64,000 nt of DNA from Entamoeba invadens IP1. Taxonomy: Eukaryota > Evosea > Mastigamoebida > Endamoebidae. Below are positions 19,099-30,110 of the stretch, in pieces. The stretch covers positions 779,975-843,974 of the forward strand of contig NW_004440426.1 of NCBI RefSeq assembly GCF_000330505.1, read 5' to 3'. The position numbers were made by a program, and so were the translations under genes. The notes under the pieces were generated by a model that was not told the DNA's origin, searched no databases, and was given only the letters and a program-made list of their open reading frames with translations. Each line of letters begins with the position of its first letter. The first letter of the stretch is position 1.

Positions 19099-20679
19099 AT
19101 GGGCGAGACGAGCGAAACGATTCATCCAAAACGTGCGCTGGGAGTTGTTTCGTTACTCTCAATGATGTACGTATCATGTGTTGGTGGTGCGTATGGAACT
19201 GAGCAGATAATTTCCTCAGTTGGTCCATTGATAGGGATCATCATGTTATACTTTCTTCCGTTTTTTGTCCAATTTCCGATGTGTTTGTTTACTGCGGAGA
19301 TCTCGTTGTCGTTGCCGAGTAACGCTGGATATATCACATGGTTTGCAAGTGGGTTTGGTGAGTTCAGTCACTTCATCACACCATTCATCACATTACTGTC
19401 ACTCATATCAACGTGTTTGGACTGTGCCGTGTATCCAACACTCTTTGTTTCATATTTACTGCAGAAGGCAACCATCGCAATACCTTACCAATACCTCATT
19501 AAACTGTTTTTAATTGTGTTGTCTGCTCTTATCAATTTCATTGGGATCAGATCCGTTGGGATTGTCTCGATCGTCATCATAACTATGATGTTAGTCCCTT
19601 TCACTCTCTTCTTCTTCACCGCCATCCCACAAATCGACTGGAATGCAGTGTCAACCTACTTGCCCTTCGAACACGCAAATCTCCCAATGTTCTTCTCTGT
19701 TGTCTTTTGGAACTTAAATGGCGTTGAGAACGCAGCTAATGTCGTCGAAGAAGTCAAAAACCCAAAGAGGACGATTCCACTCTCACTCTTCTTCTTAGTC
19801 GTTTTAACATCACTGACAACAGCTACACCATTAATGGCTGCTGTTGGTATCGATCAACGGTGGCCAATATGGAAAGAAGGGTCCTTTATATATGTCTCCG
19901 AATTACTCGAAGCTGGTGTATGGGGGAAGATAGTGTCGTGGATGTTATTTGTTGGAGCTTTAATGACGTCTTCTGGTCTTTTATTGAATGGGATGTGCTT
20001 CACTGCACGTCGGTTTCAGGGCATTGCAAATTTGAATGTTTCAGAGTCCCTCAAAACGTGGTTTGGAAGAAACAATGCGTACTTTGGAACACCAGATACG
20101 TGTATTTTACTCACAACATTCATTACTATGATATTTGTATTTACAACAACTTTCTCACAGATGGTCGGAGTGTCAAGTGCGTTGTCTGCGTTCTTCTTAA
20201 TAGGCGATTTCATTACTTTTTTCGAGTTGAGAAGAAGATACCCCAACTTGGAACGACCGTTTTACGCAGGTCCGACGTGGTTGTTGGCTTTCATCTGCGC
20301 ACCTTCATTTCTATTTTGTGTGTTGACGTTGTACTTCGGCATTGCTACAGACTTAATCACCGTCATCGTCGCACTTTCACTCATTTTGGGATCGTTTGTG
20401 TTAGCTCTGATTTTCGCACTTCTTGTTAAAAAGCCATTGGAGCCACACCCATATGTTGCTCACTATGGCGAAAAGGACTACAAACCTATTTTAGACGAGT
20501 CATCTAGTAGTACTGAAGAAAGCGAAGAGGCGAAAGAACCTGTGAATGACGAGGAGAATAACACGGGAAGTGAAATAGTAGTTCGAGATGTTGTGTATAG
20601 TGAAGAACAAAACGCTCAACACCAACAAAGTGAAACAAATGATGCTGAGAAAGTGAATGAAGACAACAAAGACAAGTAA
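19099..20679 (+). CDS. APC-family amino-acid/polyamine transporter
   Basis: The 526-residue product has about 12 hydrophobic segments up to residue about 445, then a hydrophilic acidic tail. The first segment holds GGAYGTEQ, followed by VGPLIGI, LFTAEISLSLPSNAGYITW and FWNLNGVENAANVVEEVKNPKRTIP. These are the substrate-binding helix 1, the AEL-P-GG-W motif and the helix 6 region of the amino acid/polyamine/organocation family. The set most resembles the polyamine/LAT-type branch (as in plant and kinetoplastid polyamine transporters), but substrate is uncertain. The last 80 residues are Glu/Ser/Asn-rich (SSSSTEESEEAKEPVNDEEN), probably a cytosolic regulatory tail. Entamoeba depends on amino-acid uptake, so import at the plasma or vacuole membrane is a reasonable inference. 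The ATG at 19099 gives a short N-terminus typical of the family. Confidence 0.9.
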   Translation: MGETSETIHPKRALGVVSLLSMMYVSCVGGAYGTEQIISSVGPLIGIIMLYFLPFFVQFPMCLFTAEISLSLPSNAGYITWFASGFGEFSHFITPFITLLSLISTCLDCAVYPTLFVSYLLQKATIAIPYQYLIKLFLIVLSALINFIGIRSVGIVSIVIITMMLVPFTLFFFTAIPQIDWNAVSTYLPFEHANLPMFFSVVFWNLNGVENAANVVEEVKNPKRTIPLSLFFLVVLTSLTTATPLMAAVGIDQRWPIWKEGSFIYVSELLEAGVWGKIVSWMLFVGALMTSSGLLLNGMCFTARRFQGIANLNVSESLKTWFGRNNAYFGTPDTCILLTTFITMIFVFTTTFSQMVGVSSALSAFFLIGDFITFFELRRRYPNLERPFYAGPTWLLAFICAPSFLFCVLTLYFGIATDLITVIVALSLILGSFVLALIFALLVKKPLEPHPYVAHYGEKDYKPILDESSSSTEESEEAKEPVNDEENNTGSEIVVRDVVYSEEQNAQHQQSETNDAEKVNEDNKDK

Positions 20680-20699
20680 TGTGTGGCATTTTATGTTTA

Positions 20700-20856
20700 G
20701 TATTGGTTAGTAATAGTATATATTAGTAATATTATATTCTATAGTAATATTATTATTATATTAATATATTATTATATATTATTATTACATTATTATTATA
20801 TTATTATTATATTAATAATAATATATTATTATTAATATTATATTATTATTATTACG
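20700..20856. repeat. TAATAT/ATT low-complexity tract
   Basis: Nearly pure A/T made of irregular ATT and TAATAT units, directly downstream of the transporter gene and before the convergent apyrase gene. Similar tracts lie at 905-975 and inside introns of both TBC genes. Confidence 0.8.
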
Positions 20857-20908
20857 TAAGGGATGAGCAATTAAAATAACGAAATTATAGACTGAGTAAA
20901 TAAGTGTC

Positions 20909-22012
20909 TTAAGCATCGAGTGGAATGATCTCAAGCCCTTCGTACTTATCATTTCCTAGAGAAACTTCTTCCATCATTTTCGCTCCATCTGCATTGGTCA
21001 TACCTATCCACGACTGTAAAGCAGCCCCGTTTTCATATGTTTTGATATAGACGATCAAGTCCTCGTGGAACGGTAATAATTTGAGTGTTGAAAATCCTCT
21101 TGTTTCGTTGAACTGTACATCTTCTTTAACTGTTGGATTCTTGAAGTCTTCGTCCATGGTAAAGATGTACTTCCCACTCGAAATAACGTCGTGATCGTCA
21201 GAATAAAATGTATTGGACACTTTACGTGGCGCGAAGTACCACTTCTTCTTCATATTAGAGTAAGTCACCCCTTCCATATTTGTGTACCCCGGCAAATTGA
21301 TGTTGATCAATGTCTCAAGGGACTTATATACATTCGAGAAGTTGATTGTTACATATGAGCCGTTTGTATTGACTATTTGAACACTATATTTGTTCGTTCT
21401 CCCATAAGTCCCATCTTGATTTATAGAGTCAAGGCCTTGACTGCCTAAGTACAGTTGGTCACCTTTTATTGTCGCCCATTCGTGCTTAAATCCTGTGACT
21501 AAATTTCCCATCCCATCTGCCATAATAAGTCTTGGATAGACCTTCTTGTTCACCGTGTCCAATTTGTGACCAATACCCGTCTTATCGTCAAACACATAGA
21601 GCTCTCCATTGTAACTTATGATCTCGGAAAATTCGGTCCCTCGTTTATTGTACTGGTACAAAGCCTTGACTTCAAACTTCTTTGCATCATTTGGAGTAAA
21701 CGTCCATTGACCATCTTTAAATTCAATGTGACCAAATCCTACTTTAGATACGCCATAAGTGTCCAAACCTTTGTTGTACTTATCGTTATCAGAAACAAAA
21801 ATGACTTGGAACTTTGTCGAAGAGAGGGAGTACGTGTTATACCCTTTCATAGTCTCGGGGTACTGGAAAGTGTCTCCCTTTATAGACTTCTTCGCGAAAA
21901 TCGCTGGTTTTTCATTAAAAACTAATGCGTAGAACGTCGCGGAGAAGAGGAGGAGTGTCGTCAAAGAGATGAAAGTCACAACAAACCCGATAATATATAT
22001 CTTTGTTCGCAT
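20909..22012 (-). CDS. Calcium-activated nucleotidase (apyrase family)
   Basis: The 367-residue product from the ATG at 22010-22012 has an N-terminal signal-anchor (IYIIGFVVTFISLTTLLLF), then a domain matching the Cimex-type/CAN1 apyrase: RGTEFSEIISYNGELYVFDD, FKHEWATIKGDQLYLGS, MEGVTYSNMKKKWYFAPRK and the end motif NDKYEGLEI. These line the five-bladed propeller's calcium and nucleotide site. The enzyme hydrolyses nucleoside di- and triphosphates in the ER/Golgi lumen or outside the cell; UDP/GDP removal during glycosylation is the usual role in protists and vertebrates. The frame is open upstream of this ATG to an ATTTAG, and an 11-nt first exon (ATG at 22099, donor GTTTGC at 22088, acceptor ending 22044) would join in phase to add residues MYDLFLNFKDSFHS, so the true start may be 22099. 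Confidence 0.9.
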   Translation of the reverse strand: MRTKIYIIGFVVTFISLTTLLLFSATFYALVFNEKPAIFAKKSIKGDTFQYPETMKGYNTYSLSSTKFQVIFVSDNDKYNKGLDTYGVSKVGFGHIEFKDGQWTFTPNDAKKFEVKALYQYNKRGTEFSEIISYNGELYVFDDKTGIGHKLDTVNKKVYPRLIMADGMGNLVTGFKHEWATIKGDQLYLGSQGLDSINQDGTYGRTNKYSVQIVNTNGSYVTINFSNVYKSLETLININLPGYTNMEGVTYSNMKKKWYFAPRKVSNTFYSDDHDVISSGKYIFTMDEDFKNPTVKEDVQFNETRGFSTLKLLPFHEDLIVYIKTYENGAALQSWIGMTNADGAKMMEEVSLGNDKYEGLEIIPLDA

Positions 22013-22099
22013 GGAGTGAAATGAGTCTTTGAAGTTCAAAAATCTAAATTAGTCCAATTTTTTGTGTATAATAAAGAAGTGTGCAAACAAGTCGTACAT

Positions 22100-22672
22100 C
22101 TTTGTTATCGGATAGTATACTCTTTTATACATAGAGTTTTCAAAATTGTTTTTACCGATATAATTACACATTTTTATATCTCTTCGAAATATTATTAACA
22201 TTGTTATTGCTTTGTGTAAACCAAAATTCTTAAAAATCCCGTGTTATGACACAAAACTTAACTTATTATAACTTTTATAATAAGTTTCATGATACGAAAC
22301 AAAAAAGTGGTTTGATAATAAGTATTTTTTGGTTTCAAAAAAAAATTTGGAAGTATTTAATACTTATGTTAATTGGATAATAAAATATGATAATTTATAT
22401 TAATTTATATTAATTTATAAAAAATATATTAAATATTAATTCTTTTGTTAATTGATTTAATATCCATATATTTTAATATATTTTAATTTTTTTATAATAA
22501 ATTTATTATGAAAATGGTTATAATAACATTTATGAATTATCAACAGTAAAATGTTATTTGTTGATTTTAATGTATTATTTCAGTATAGTATAAAAAACCA
22601 AATTATATAATACACTTTATTATTTTTATATTCAAACTTGAAACCCAATTGAAACTGATTAAATTGCAGATA
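22100..22672. other. Divergent promoter region
   Basis: AT-rich spacer between the apyrase gene (leftward) and the transmembrane kinase gene (rightward). No coding or repeat element stands out. Confidence 0.6.
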
Positions 22673-25600
22673 ATGATTTATATTCCATTTTTCCTGTTTT
22701 TAGCCGTTAATTCATTTGAATGTTCTGTTGGGTGTTTAACTCCATGTGTTTCTGATTTTACATGTTTGACGTGTAAAGAAGGGTATTACCAAGACAGTAA
22801 CTGTGAGATGTGTCAAAATATCAACCCGAACATACCGATCAGTGAAGAGAACCCTCTATACGTCAAAGTGAATTCCACGTGTCAGAAGACATTAAATGTT
22901 TACAACAAAACGACGTGGATGCCATCAGAGTACATCGCACTTGCGTATGAACAAACTGTGAAGATCAAATTTGACTCAGAAACAAAGTACGACGTCGGTC
23001 CTTGTGTCTTTGCTGGCAACAAACAAAACCAATATCGCCCTGCCAGGTGGCTTTCTGTGAACATCACTGGAGTGACGCAACTCATCACTTTGTCCTTCAA
23101 ATTTGTATCTCCGAAGAAGCAAAGTGTGTTTTACGATATCACATCGTCTGCACCTAATGAGAGTATACCCAACTGCTTAGTCAGAGGATACCTCCCAGAT
23201 ACTTTAACTGACAATTCTCTGACCTTTCCAAAGCCAAAGAGTACCCCTACAGTCACCACATTCTATTTGTTCCTCAGTTTATCGTCACAAGGAGAAAACG
23301 TGGAAGTCGCTGTCTCCTTGTCGCAGTCACTTCACGTCGCTTCCGCGCCGTATTACGCTATAACCAAATATCAAGTGGACAAAATGGTGCAACAAAAGAG
23401 AATCTACACCGTCGACTTTCCAATGTACTCAAGAGGGAATTACTTATACCCTGTCTGTGCGCCAGGGAAGTTAATGAAAGCACTTATATTCACTATGGAC
23501 TTCTCTGGTGATTACTCTGTTCTCGTTAATTCGAGTATAGCGAACCGGTACGAGTACTTAGAAGAGTACTCTGTTGATGCAGCAGACAAAGTCTCTTGTG
23601 ATGCGTTTTGGGGGAGGTCATCATATGGGGTGTGGGATGGGAGTAGTGACGTTGGGCTCTTAGTGCGCGTCAAAGGCGATGTCAATCGACTGAGAAACTT
23701 CACGATCTTGACGACGGAGCATGACACGGATATCAGTCTTATCTTCAAAGTCATCTGCCCCAATGACTGTAACAGTAAGAGTGGACATGGACAATGCTCA
23801 ACTAAGCGTGGAGAGTGTATATGTGAAGACAAATATGGTGGTGAAGCGTGTGACTTAAAGTGTTATTACAATAACAGTTGGCAGCCAATTGGGAACAAAG
23901 GCGACAATCAGTGTTTTTATGGGAGTGATGGATGTCTTGACAATTGTACCTGTAAAAGCAGATATCAGCTTGAAGACCATTTCTGTGTGTCTGAAATGTG
24001 TTACTCAAATCTTTTGAATGCATCGGAGGACAATGTCGACGAGAACTGTTTGAAATCGACGCCACACTGCTTGATTAATTGCAAGTGCGAAGTCGGATAT
24101 AAAGCCACAGAGGAGTATAGATGTTTGTCTGAGAAGTGTGGGAATGGGATTCTGGACGAAGGCGAGTCGTGTGACTCGGGAACAAACTGTAACAAATACT
24201 GTGAGTGTGCAGAAGGGTTCTCACAAGATGCGTCGAGTCCAAACAACTGCATTAAAAAGGGATTTGAGTGGTACTTTGGGATGATCATAGGTATCGTAGC
24301 TCTTGTGATCATAGTGATTATACTTATTAGTATAGTTTCTCTTGTTATCATCACACAAAAGCGAAAGAAGAATTACGACATATATAAAGAGCAACAAAGT
24401 GTGTATTACTTGTACTTAACTGGGTCTGTAAATGACGATAAGAACACCAAAAAAGAGCGAGAAGAAGAAAGTCGTGTAATAGTTGAGCCGCTTGAATTGG
24501 AGTTTGGAAATGAAGGAGTTCCCACAGAAGTGTTTGATACCCGATTTGAAGAAATTGAAATTAAGAACAAGTCGGGGAATAAGTGGATGATGGTGATTAT
24601 TCACACCCCAAATAATCCAAAGTACGTCTTTCACTTTGAGCCTCAAGTGGCTTATTTACGACCAAAAGCTGTTTGTTTTATTATTTAATAATAATAATAT
24701 ATTATTATAATGATAGTAATATTATAATTATAATTATAGTAATATTAATATTATAGACGATGACCACGACGAGTTACATGACTCTCCGCTGCACAACGAA
24801 AATTAAAGATATGAAAATCCCATATTCTGTGTGGTTTAGTCGAAGTAAAAAGACGTTAGAAAAGATAGAAAACATTTTAAAGGGGAAGTCGTTTGAGGAA
24901 TGGTCGACAGAAGACCAAAGAAGTCTTGACGTGTTATTAAAAGAAGTGGTGAAACGCAGTCACAACTTTTTCACGATAAAAACGGATGCTGCGAGTTCGA
25001 CGCATCTCGACATGGATGAGTTAGGTATTCGCGACAAAGTGATTTCCGAGACGGAGAAGAGTAAAATTCTGTTAGGGAAATATCGGAGTATTCCTGTTGC
25101 GGTGAAACTCTTCAAATTTGACAATTTGAGTGAAGAAGTGGAGAAGCAGCGGCGCAAAGAGATCACCGACGAGTGTGAATTGATGACTAAATTGCGTAAT
25201 CCGTTTGTTGTTGGGTATTTAGGGTCTGTCACATATCTTCCGCAGATCGCGATGGTGATGCAGTACTTTGTCTTAGGGAGTCTTAAAGATTATTTGAATA
25301 CACCAAATAGTGTTTCAGGCTCCAAGAATGTGATTACGATGCCTTACAAATTGAAGATCAAAATACTCATAGACTGTGCACGTGGGATGCAGTTCTTACA
25401 TGAGAACAAGATCGTTCACAGCGACTTAAAGCCAGACAATCTGTTGATTAACTCGTTATACTTTGAGTCGCCTTGTGTGTGCAAAATCACTGATTTTGGA
25501 TCAAACAGTTTTGTGCGGGACTTTAAAGACAAACGCGATAGAGTGACAAGATACATGGCTCCCGAGTGTTTCTCAAACTACTTCTCATATGGCAGTGACA

Positions 25601-25938
25601 AATATGCGTTTGGTATCATCGGCTGGGAGTTGTTTTATATGAAAAATGCGTTCTTTGATTATTCAAATGAGGAAGAAATAAAGAGTGCAGTGCTCAATGG
25701 AAAGCGTCCGGAGTTCGACGACACCATTTCAGTTAACTTAAAAGCTGTGTTTGAGACGGCGTGGAAACAAAAAGAGGAGGACCGACCCTCTTTCGACTCT
25801 TCTGCTCAGAAACTTTTAAAAATCCTCGAAGAAGCTGCTAACCACCCGGAATTGGACAACACAAGTTATATGGAAATCATCGAAGAGTTCATTAACGAGA
25901 AGACAAGGAAGTTGGATGAGTTACTTGTCGACGAGTGA
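22673..25938 (+). CDS. Transmembrane kinase (TMK) with Cys-rich ectodomain
   Basis: Exon 1 runs from the ATG at 22673 to 24670. An 86-nt intron (GTTTGT at 24671, TAG ending 24756) joins in phase 0 to exon 2, 24757-25938; total about 1059 residues. Order: signal peptide MIYIPFFLFLAVNS; Cys-rich segment; a roughly 350-residue ectodomain; EGF-like repeats (CNSKSGHGQCSTKRGECICE and more) at about 365-520; membrane helix at about 535-560; cytosolic link; kinase in exon 2. The join reads FEPQVAYLRPKA|TMTTTSYMTLRCTTKI, the juxtamembrane element seen in Entamoeba TMKs. Kinase motifs: VAVK lysine, HSDLKPDN, DFG, APE, DRPSF. The glycine-rich loop is degenerate (ISETEKSKILLG) and HRD is HSD, so activity may be weak. 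Role in sensing serum, prey or surface ligands is inferred from the family. Confidence 0.93.
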
Positions 25939-26039
25939 CATAGTTCTATTTATAATTCATTGAATTAGAATGAATCTATACATTCGTTTACTATTAAAAT
26001 AGAATCAAGTACTATTCTTTTAATAACGCAGTCATGGGA

Positions 26040-27728
26040 TTACAAGCCTTTGTAACCCTTTTTCTTTTTGTCATTCTTCTCCTTTTTCGCCTTCTCCTCC
26101 GCTTTCTTCTCACTCTTCTGGTGCGCAACAGCGGCTCTGATCTCATTGATGTCGTCCTCCTCTTCCCCTTTCTTGACTGAGTCAGACTCGGGTTTTGCAA
26201 GTTCTTTCTTCTCTTCGTCGTGTTTCTTCTTTTCTGTTTCTTCTGGAGTCTGTTCCTTGTTCTCATCTCTTTTAGGGAGTAAGTCCTCTGCAGTGATGAA
26301 TTCTGTGTCTTCTGGGAAGCGTTCTTTGACAAGAGACAAGAACTTTCGGGTTGGTTTGTACTTAATCAACCCGTCGTGTTCACTCTTACAGATCTCAATG
26401 ACCTTGTCTTTAATTTCGCTCTGTAAATCCTTGAATCTGATATCATCATCTTTAATACTGAAAGTCCCCTTGTCTTTCAATGGGTCGATAATAGTTGGTG
26501 GTAAGAAGCGAGTATTCAATGGGTCTAAAATAAACTCGATCACTTGAATAGCATTCTTGTCATAGACTAACCCTACCATTAACGTGTTGATCTTACTCAT
26601 TATAAACTTTTTAAGGAGCGCTTTATCATCGACATGTCTGATGAAGTAAAGTAAACAGATGTGTCCAAACTTGTCACACAAAAGGTCTTGAATCTGCTCT
26701 TCAAATTCTTTAACGAGTGTCTTACGATACTTCGACGAGCAATTCATGATCACAAATCGTAACAACTTCGGCCCTTCGGGATGTTTCACAAACAAAGAAA
26801 TGCTCTCCGCCAAAGTCTGAGCAAACTCGATTGCTTCAGTTCCTTCGACGACAGTGGAGTAATCGTAAAACATCTGCGCGACGAACGGAGTGTATTCAAA
26901 TTTCTCCTTATTCAACATCTTCATCACTGTCTCTCCCATTTCCTTGCTAATCACATTCTTCATGACTTCGCTAGTGTCCACAATCTCCTTCACAGTTTTC
27001 AGTTGTGGGTTTTGTTGTTTCAAATATTGGTACTTGGGGCCATACATTGTTTCTACGAGCTCATGTTGCTTCCCTTTTGGGATGAAGTCACAAAGTGTCA
27101 AGAGGACATCGACGGAACTCTTGTGATTCAAAAGGTCGCCCAACATCGTCGAAATCTTTTCGATGAAGATTTTAGTGAAATTTGGGGCAAGGTACTTAAA
27201 CATTTTTTTCACTAAGAAATGTCCGTACGTGTCTTTTGTCAGTGTTATGATTTTATCGTCTAACTCTTCTAATACTTCTTTGCGTTGTTCTTTGTCTCCG
27301 TACTTCAAAACAGTTTGAACAACTCGAGAGGAGTCCGGGCGAAGACTTAAATTGTACATATTCCCTTTGGAAAGTGTCAAAAGCTGTTGGACTTCACTGG
27401 CAGTCCATTTCTTGTGCGACTTAAAATGGGAGTCGATCAATTGCTTCATTTGAGTCGACGCGTCATCAACAGCCTCTTTCTTTTGTTGTTTCTCTTTGTA
27501 CTCTTTCTTTAATTCAGTCGTCACCTTTTCTCCAAATGGATTGGGGCGCTTGAATCCATTTTTAGTCGGTTCGGAGCGGGAACCCTTTTGTCCTTTGTGA
27601 GCTGAGTCACCCGAGCGTTCTTTCTTTCCACTAGAAAATGGCTTTTTGTGGTCAGAATAGCCACCTTTTTTAAAGTCTTTGCGTGGCTTCTTGTCGTCTG
27701 AGTTGCGTGGTTTCTTTGTGAAGGGCAT
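26040..27728 (-). CDS. PUM3/Puf6-like nucleolar Pumilio protein
   Basis: The 562-residue product from the ATG at 27726-27728 begins with a basic, low-complexity stretch (MPFTKKPRNSDDKKPRKDF) that suits nucleolar targeting. Residues about 115-460 form degenerate Pumilio helical repeats (for example LSLRPDSSRVVQTVLKYGDK, DTYGHFLVKKMFKY, HPEGPKLLRFVIMNCS, DKFGHICLLYFIRHVDD), in the spacing of the Puf6/PUM3 (KIAA0020) family with its CPL region. The C-terminus is Lys/Glu-rich. In yeast and animals these proteins bind nucleic acids without sequence specificity and act in 60S ribosome assembly; the same is likely here. The frame is open a little upstream of the ATG without another ATG. It is convergent with the TMK gene, about 100 bp apart. 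Confidence 0.88.
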   Translation of the reverse strand: MPFTKKPRNSDDKKPRKDFKKGGYSDHKKPFSSGKKERSGDSAHKGQKGSRSEPTKNGFKRPNPFGEKVTTELKKEYKEKQQKKEAVDDASTQMKQLIDSHFKSHKKWTASEVQQLLTLSKGNMYNLSLRPDSSRVVQTVLKYGDKEQRKEVLEELDDKIITLTKDTYGHFLVKKMFKYLAPNFTKIFIEKISTMLGDLLNHKSSVDVLLTLCDFIPKGKQHELVETMYGPKYQYLKQQNPQLKTVKEIVDTSEVMKNVISKEMGETVMKMLNKEKFEYTPFVAQMFYDYSTVVEGTEAIEFAQTLAESISLFVKHPEGPKLLRFVIMNCSSKYRKTLVKEFEEQIQDLLCDKFGHICLLYFIRHVDDKALLKKFIMSKINTLMVGLVYDKNAIQVIEFILDPLNTRFLPPTIIDPLKDKGTFSIKDDDIRFKDLQSEIKDKVIEICKSEHDGLIKYKPTRKFLSLVKERFPEDTEFITAEDLLPKRDENKEQTPEETEKKKHDEEKKELAKPESDSVKKGEEEDDINEIRAAVAHQKSEKKAEEKAKKEKNDKKKKGYKGL

Positions 27729-28268
27729 CCTTTGAATATTTATTATTGTGGAAAAGGGTTTGATTGCTTTGACTCTTGACACACTACAACGCCTCAGTTT
27801 GATTATGGTTTATTTAACTATTTTATTGAATTTGTCTTGATTGAAAATAATTTGATGAAAGACTTTTTGAAAGTCGACCATTGTCATTGTCAAATTTAAA
27901 TAGTTTTCAATAGTAGTTTATTTATAGTAATTATTTTTAACTTCTTAAAAAAACACAATAAACTAATAATTTCAATTAAAATAATTATATTTTAATTATA
28001 TTGAAGATTTGTTTACTAATAACCTTTTATTTTCTAAAAAAATTTCAAAAAAACTATAAATATAATTATAATAAACTATAATATTCTTTTTAATTATAAC
28101 AAAAGTCAAAAAAAGGATACTATATTATTATAAACCATATTTATACTATAATTAAACTATCAATACAATGAACAGAAACAAGACTAAAGTCGTCTACTTC
28201 CATCGAATAACATTCAAATAACGTTTAGAATTTAAAAGGCAGAACTATAACGACTAAATCATCTTTGG
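27729..28268. other. Divergent promoter region
   Basis: AT-rich spacer between the PUM3-like gene (leftward) and the lipase gene (rightward). Nothing else recognised. Confidence 0.6.
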
Positions 28269-29621
28269 ATGACACATAATAATATATCAGCCTTTTCTAT
28301 AATCTCTGACGCGCTCTCATCGAGTCTTAGATTTATCCAAACGCCATCCTTTCAAGAGATGTTTTCATTCAACTACACAAACAGCTTTAAAAACTCGTTG
28401 TCAGACATTATCTTTTATTTTCAGAACTTAACATCACTTGACTTGATTAGTCTTATTTCAGGGTATTTAATTCTCACACAACTCCCTCAACCACACACAA
28501 AATGGATTGGTACATATCCCCTCCACTCATCATTGGAGTTTTCTTTAAATTCCATAGAAGTTATATATAAGGCCATGTGCCACTCCCAAGCGGTGTTTCT
28601 ATGGCAGTTATACGAAGATTATGCGAGCGACGAAGACAAGAAATATTACTTAGAAAACAAAGAGGAAGTCTCCAAGTTGATTATAAGTCAATACACTCGA
28701 ATTCATCCAGAGCAAATTTCTTCCCTCCAATACTATTCAAAGACATTCTGTCCAGCACACTACATTTGTGTCGATCACACCATCGGCGCTATTGTTATTT
28801 CATGTAGAGGGACATCAACAATCACTGATTGTATAGCAGACTGCACGTTCTGCTATGAGTCGTTATGTGTAAGAGGGGTATATGGGTTAGTCCATAAGGG
28901 GATATATCAAACAGCATCAACCATATACGTAAAGATCCTTCCGACCCTTCATACACTCACTTTGGAATATCCAGACTATAAAATCTTGTGCACGGGTCAC
29001 TCTCTGGGCGGCGCTGTTGCACAAGTCCTCACTATATTATTAAGAGCAAAACACCAAGAATTTGACACAAATTGTATAGTCTTTGGAGCAGTTCCGTCGG
29101 TGTCCGAAAACATTGCAAATATGGAGGAGTTCCAGAGTAGTGTTGTTTCAATTATCAATGGAAGTGACATGATCCCAAGATGTTCTTTAAAGTCTATTTC
29201 AGACATACTCGAACGGATTGAGACCGTTTCATCGAAAGTTGGGAGTGATTTGTGGTATGACTTAGAAGATTCTTTAGGTCAAAATTTTCAACAGATAGTC
29301 AAAGAGCACATCCGCGATAAGAAAGTCGAATGGAACGATGTCAAAGAAACACACAACGTGGGCCAACCCTTGTTACCTTTGGGTAAGTGTGTGAATATAC
29401 TCGGGGAAGAGTGGAGAGTCTGTCAAAATAAGGAATTCGCGAAGATCGAGGCGAAACTGAGTTCACTAAGTGACCACGCCTGCGACGGGTATGAAGGCCA
29501 AGTCCTTAAAAAGATGAAGAACGTCGCCAACAGGATTTACAAAGTCGACAGGAAGGCAGAGTTTGTCAATCTTCATAATAAATTCGATTTGTATTATTTG
29601 AGTCATTTAACTCCTATTTGA
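28269..29621 (+). CDS. Class 3 (Rhizomucor-type) lipase
   Basis: The 450-residue product has the class 3 lipase alpha/beta-hydrolase core at about 140-330. The nucleophile elbow CTGHSLGGAVAQVL places Ser at about 245, an oxyanion-side CRGTSTITD lies at about 179, and NGSDMIPRCS at about 296 gives the acid. The His of the triad should lie further on but I cannot fix it. The start and the LDLISLISGYLILTQL stretch (about 55-72) are hydrophobic and may bind membrane, so a sn1-specific diacylglycerol-lipase-like enzyme on internal membranes is a reasonable guess. The C-terminal 100 residues are charged and helical with no family assigned. The ATG at 28269 is the first in frame. Substrate (acylglycerol or phospholipid) cannot be read from sequence. 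Confidence 0.9.
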   Translation: MTHNNISAFSIISDALSSSLRFIQTPSFQEMFSFNYTNSFKNSLSDIIFYFQNLTSLDLISLISGYLILTQLPQPHTKWIGTYPLHSSLEFSLNSIEVIYKAMCHSQAVFLWQLYEDYASDEDKKYYLENKEEVSKLIISQYTRIHPEQISSLQYYSKTFCPAHYICVDHTIGAIVISCRGTSTITDCIADCTFCYESLCVRGVYGLVHKGIYQTASTIYVKILPTLHTLTLEYPDYKILCTGHSLGGAVAQVLTILLRAKHQEFDTNCIVFGAVPSVSENIANMEEFQSSVVSIINGSDMIPRCSLKSISDILERIETVSSKVGSDLWYDLEDSLGQNFQQIVKEHIRDKKVEWNDVKETHNVGQPLLPLGKCVNILGEEWRVCQNKEFAKIEAKLSSLSDHACDGYEGQVLKKMKNVANRIYKVDRKAEFVNLHNKFDLYYLSHLTPI

Positions 29622-30110
29622 TAGGAATAATTTGTTTATTTAAATTACACAAAAAATACTTCTATAGGAGACTTTCTTTGACTAAAATGTTTATGAAAAG
29701 AAAATCAAAATCCTTGAAAAATGAGCGAAATAGGGGTCAAAGGTCAAATAGATTCTTGAAAACAAACTATAATTGAACTATAAGTTATTAGAATGGAAGA
29801 ATCTATAAAACTGACAATTTAAAGCTAATCAAATAGTTTAGAGTTGTGTAGAACATTTTTTATTGTTTAGAAATTAATAGATTTGTTTATAATTAAATTC
29901 GAGTCTAAAAACCAACAACTACAAACACACACAAATCTTAATTCAGAGCAACACACTTGGTATTTTTATGTATTATTACTATTAAATGTTTATATATAAA
30001 ATAATAGTACATGAAAATGAAACCATTAAATTATAAAATAAAAACCATTCAAAGAACTAAAGCAAAAACATAAATTACATAATGTCTATATAGAGAGTTT
30101 CATAACACAC
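29622..30110. other. Intergenic, nothing recognised
   Basis: AT-rich sequence downstream of the lipase gene; no coding frame or repeat element. Confidence 0.6.

Noticed and set aside
19860..20429. 189-codon plus-strand frame inside the transporter gene
   Set aside because: Shifted-frame shadow of the APC transporter; Cys/His/Arg-rich and without domains.
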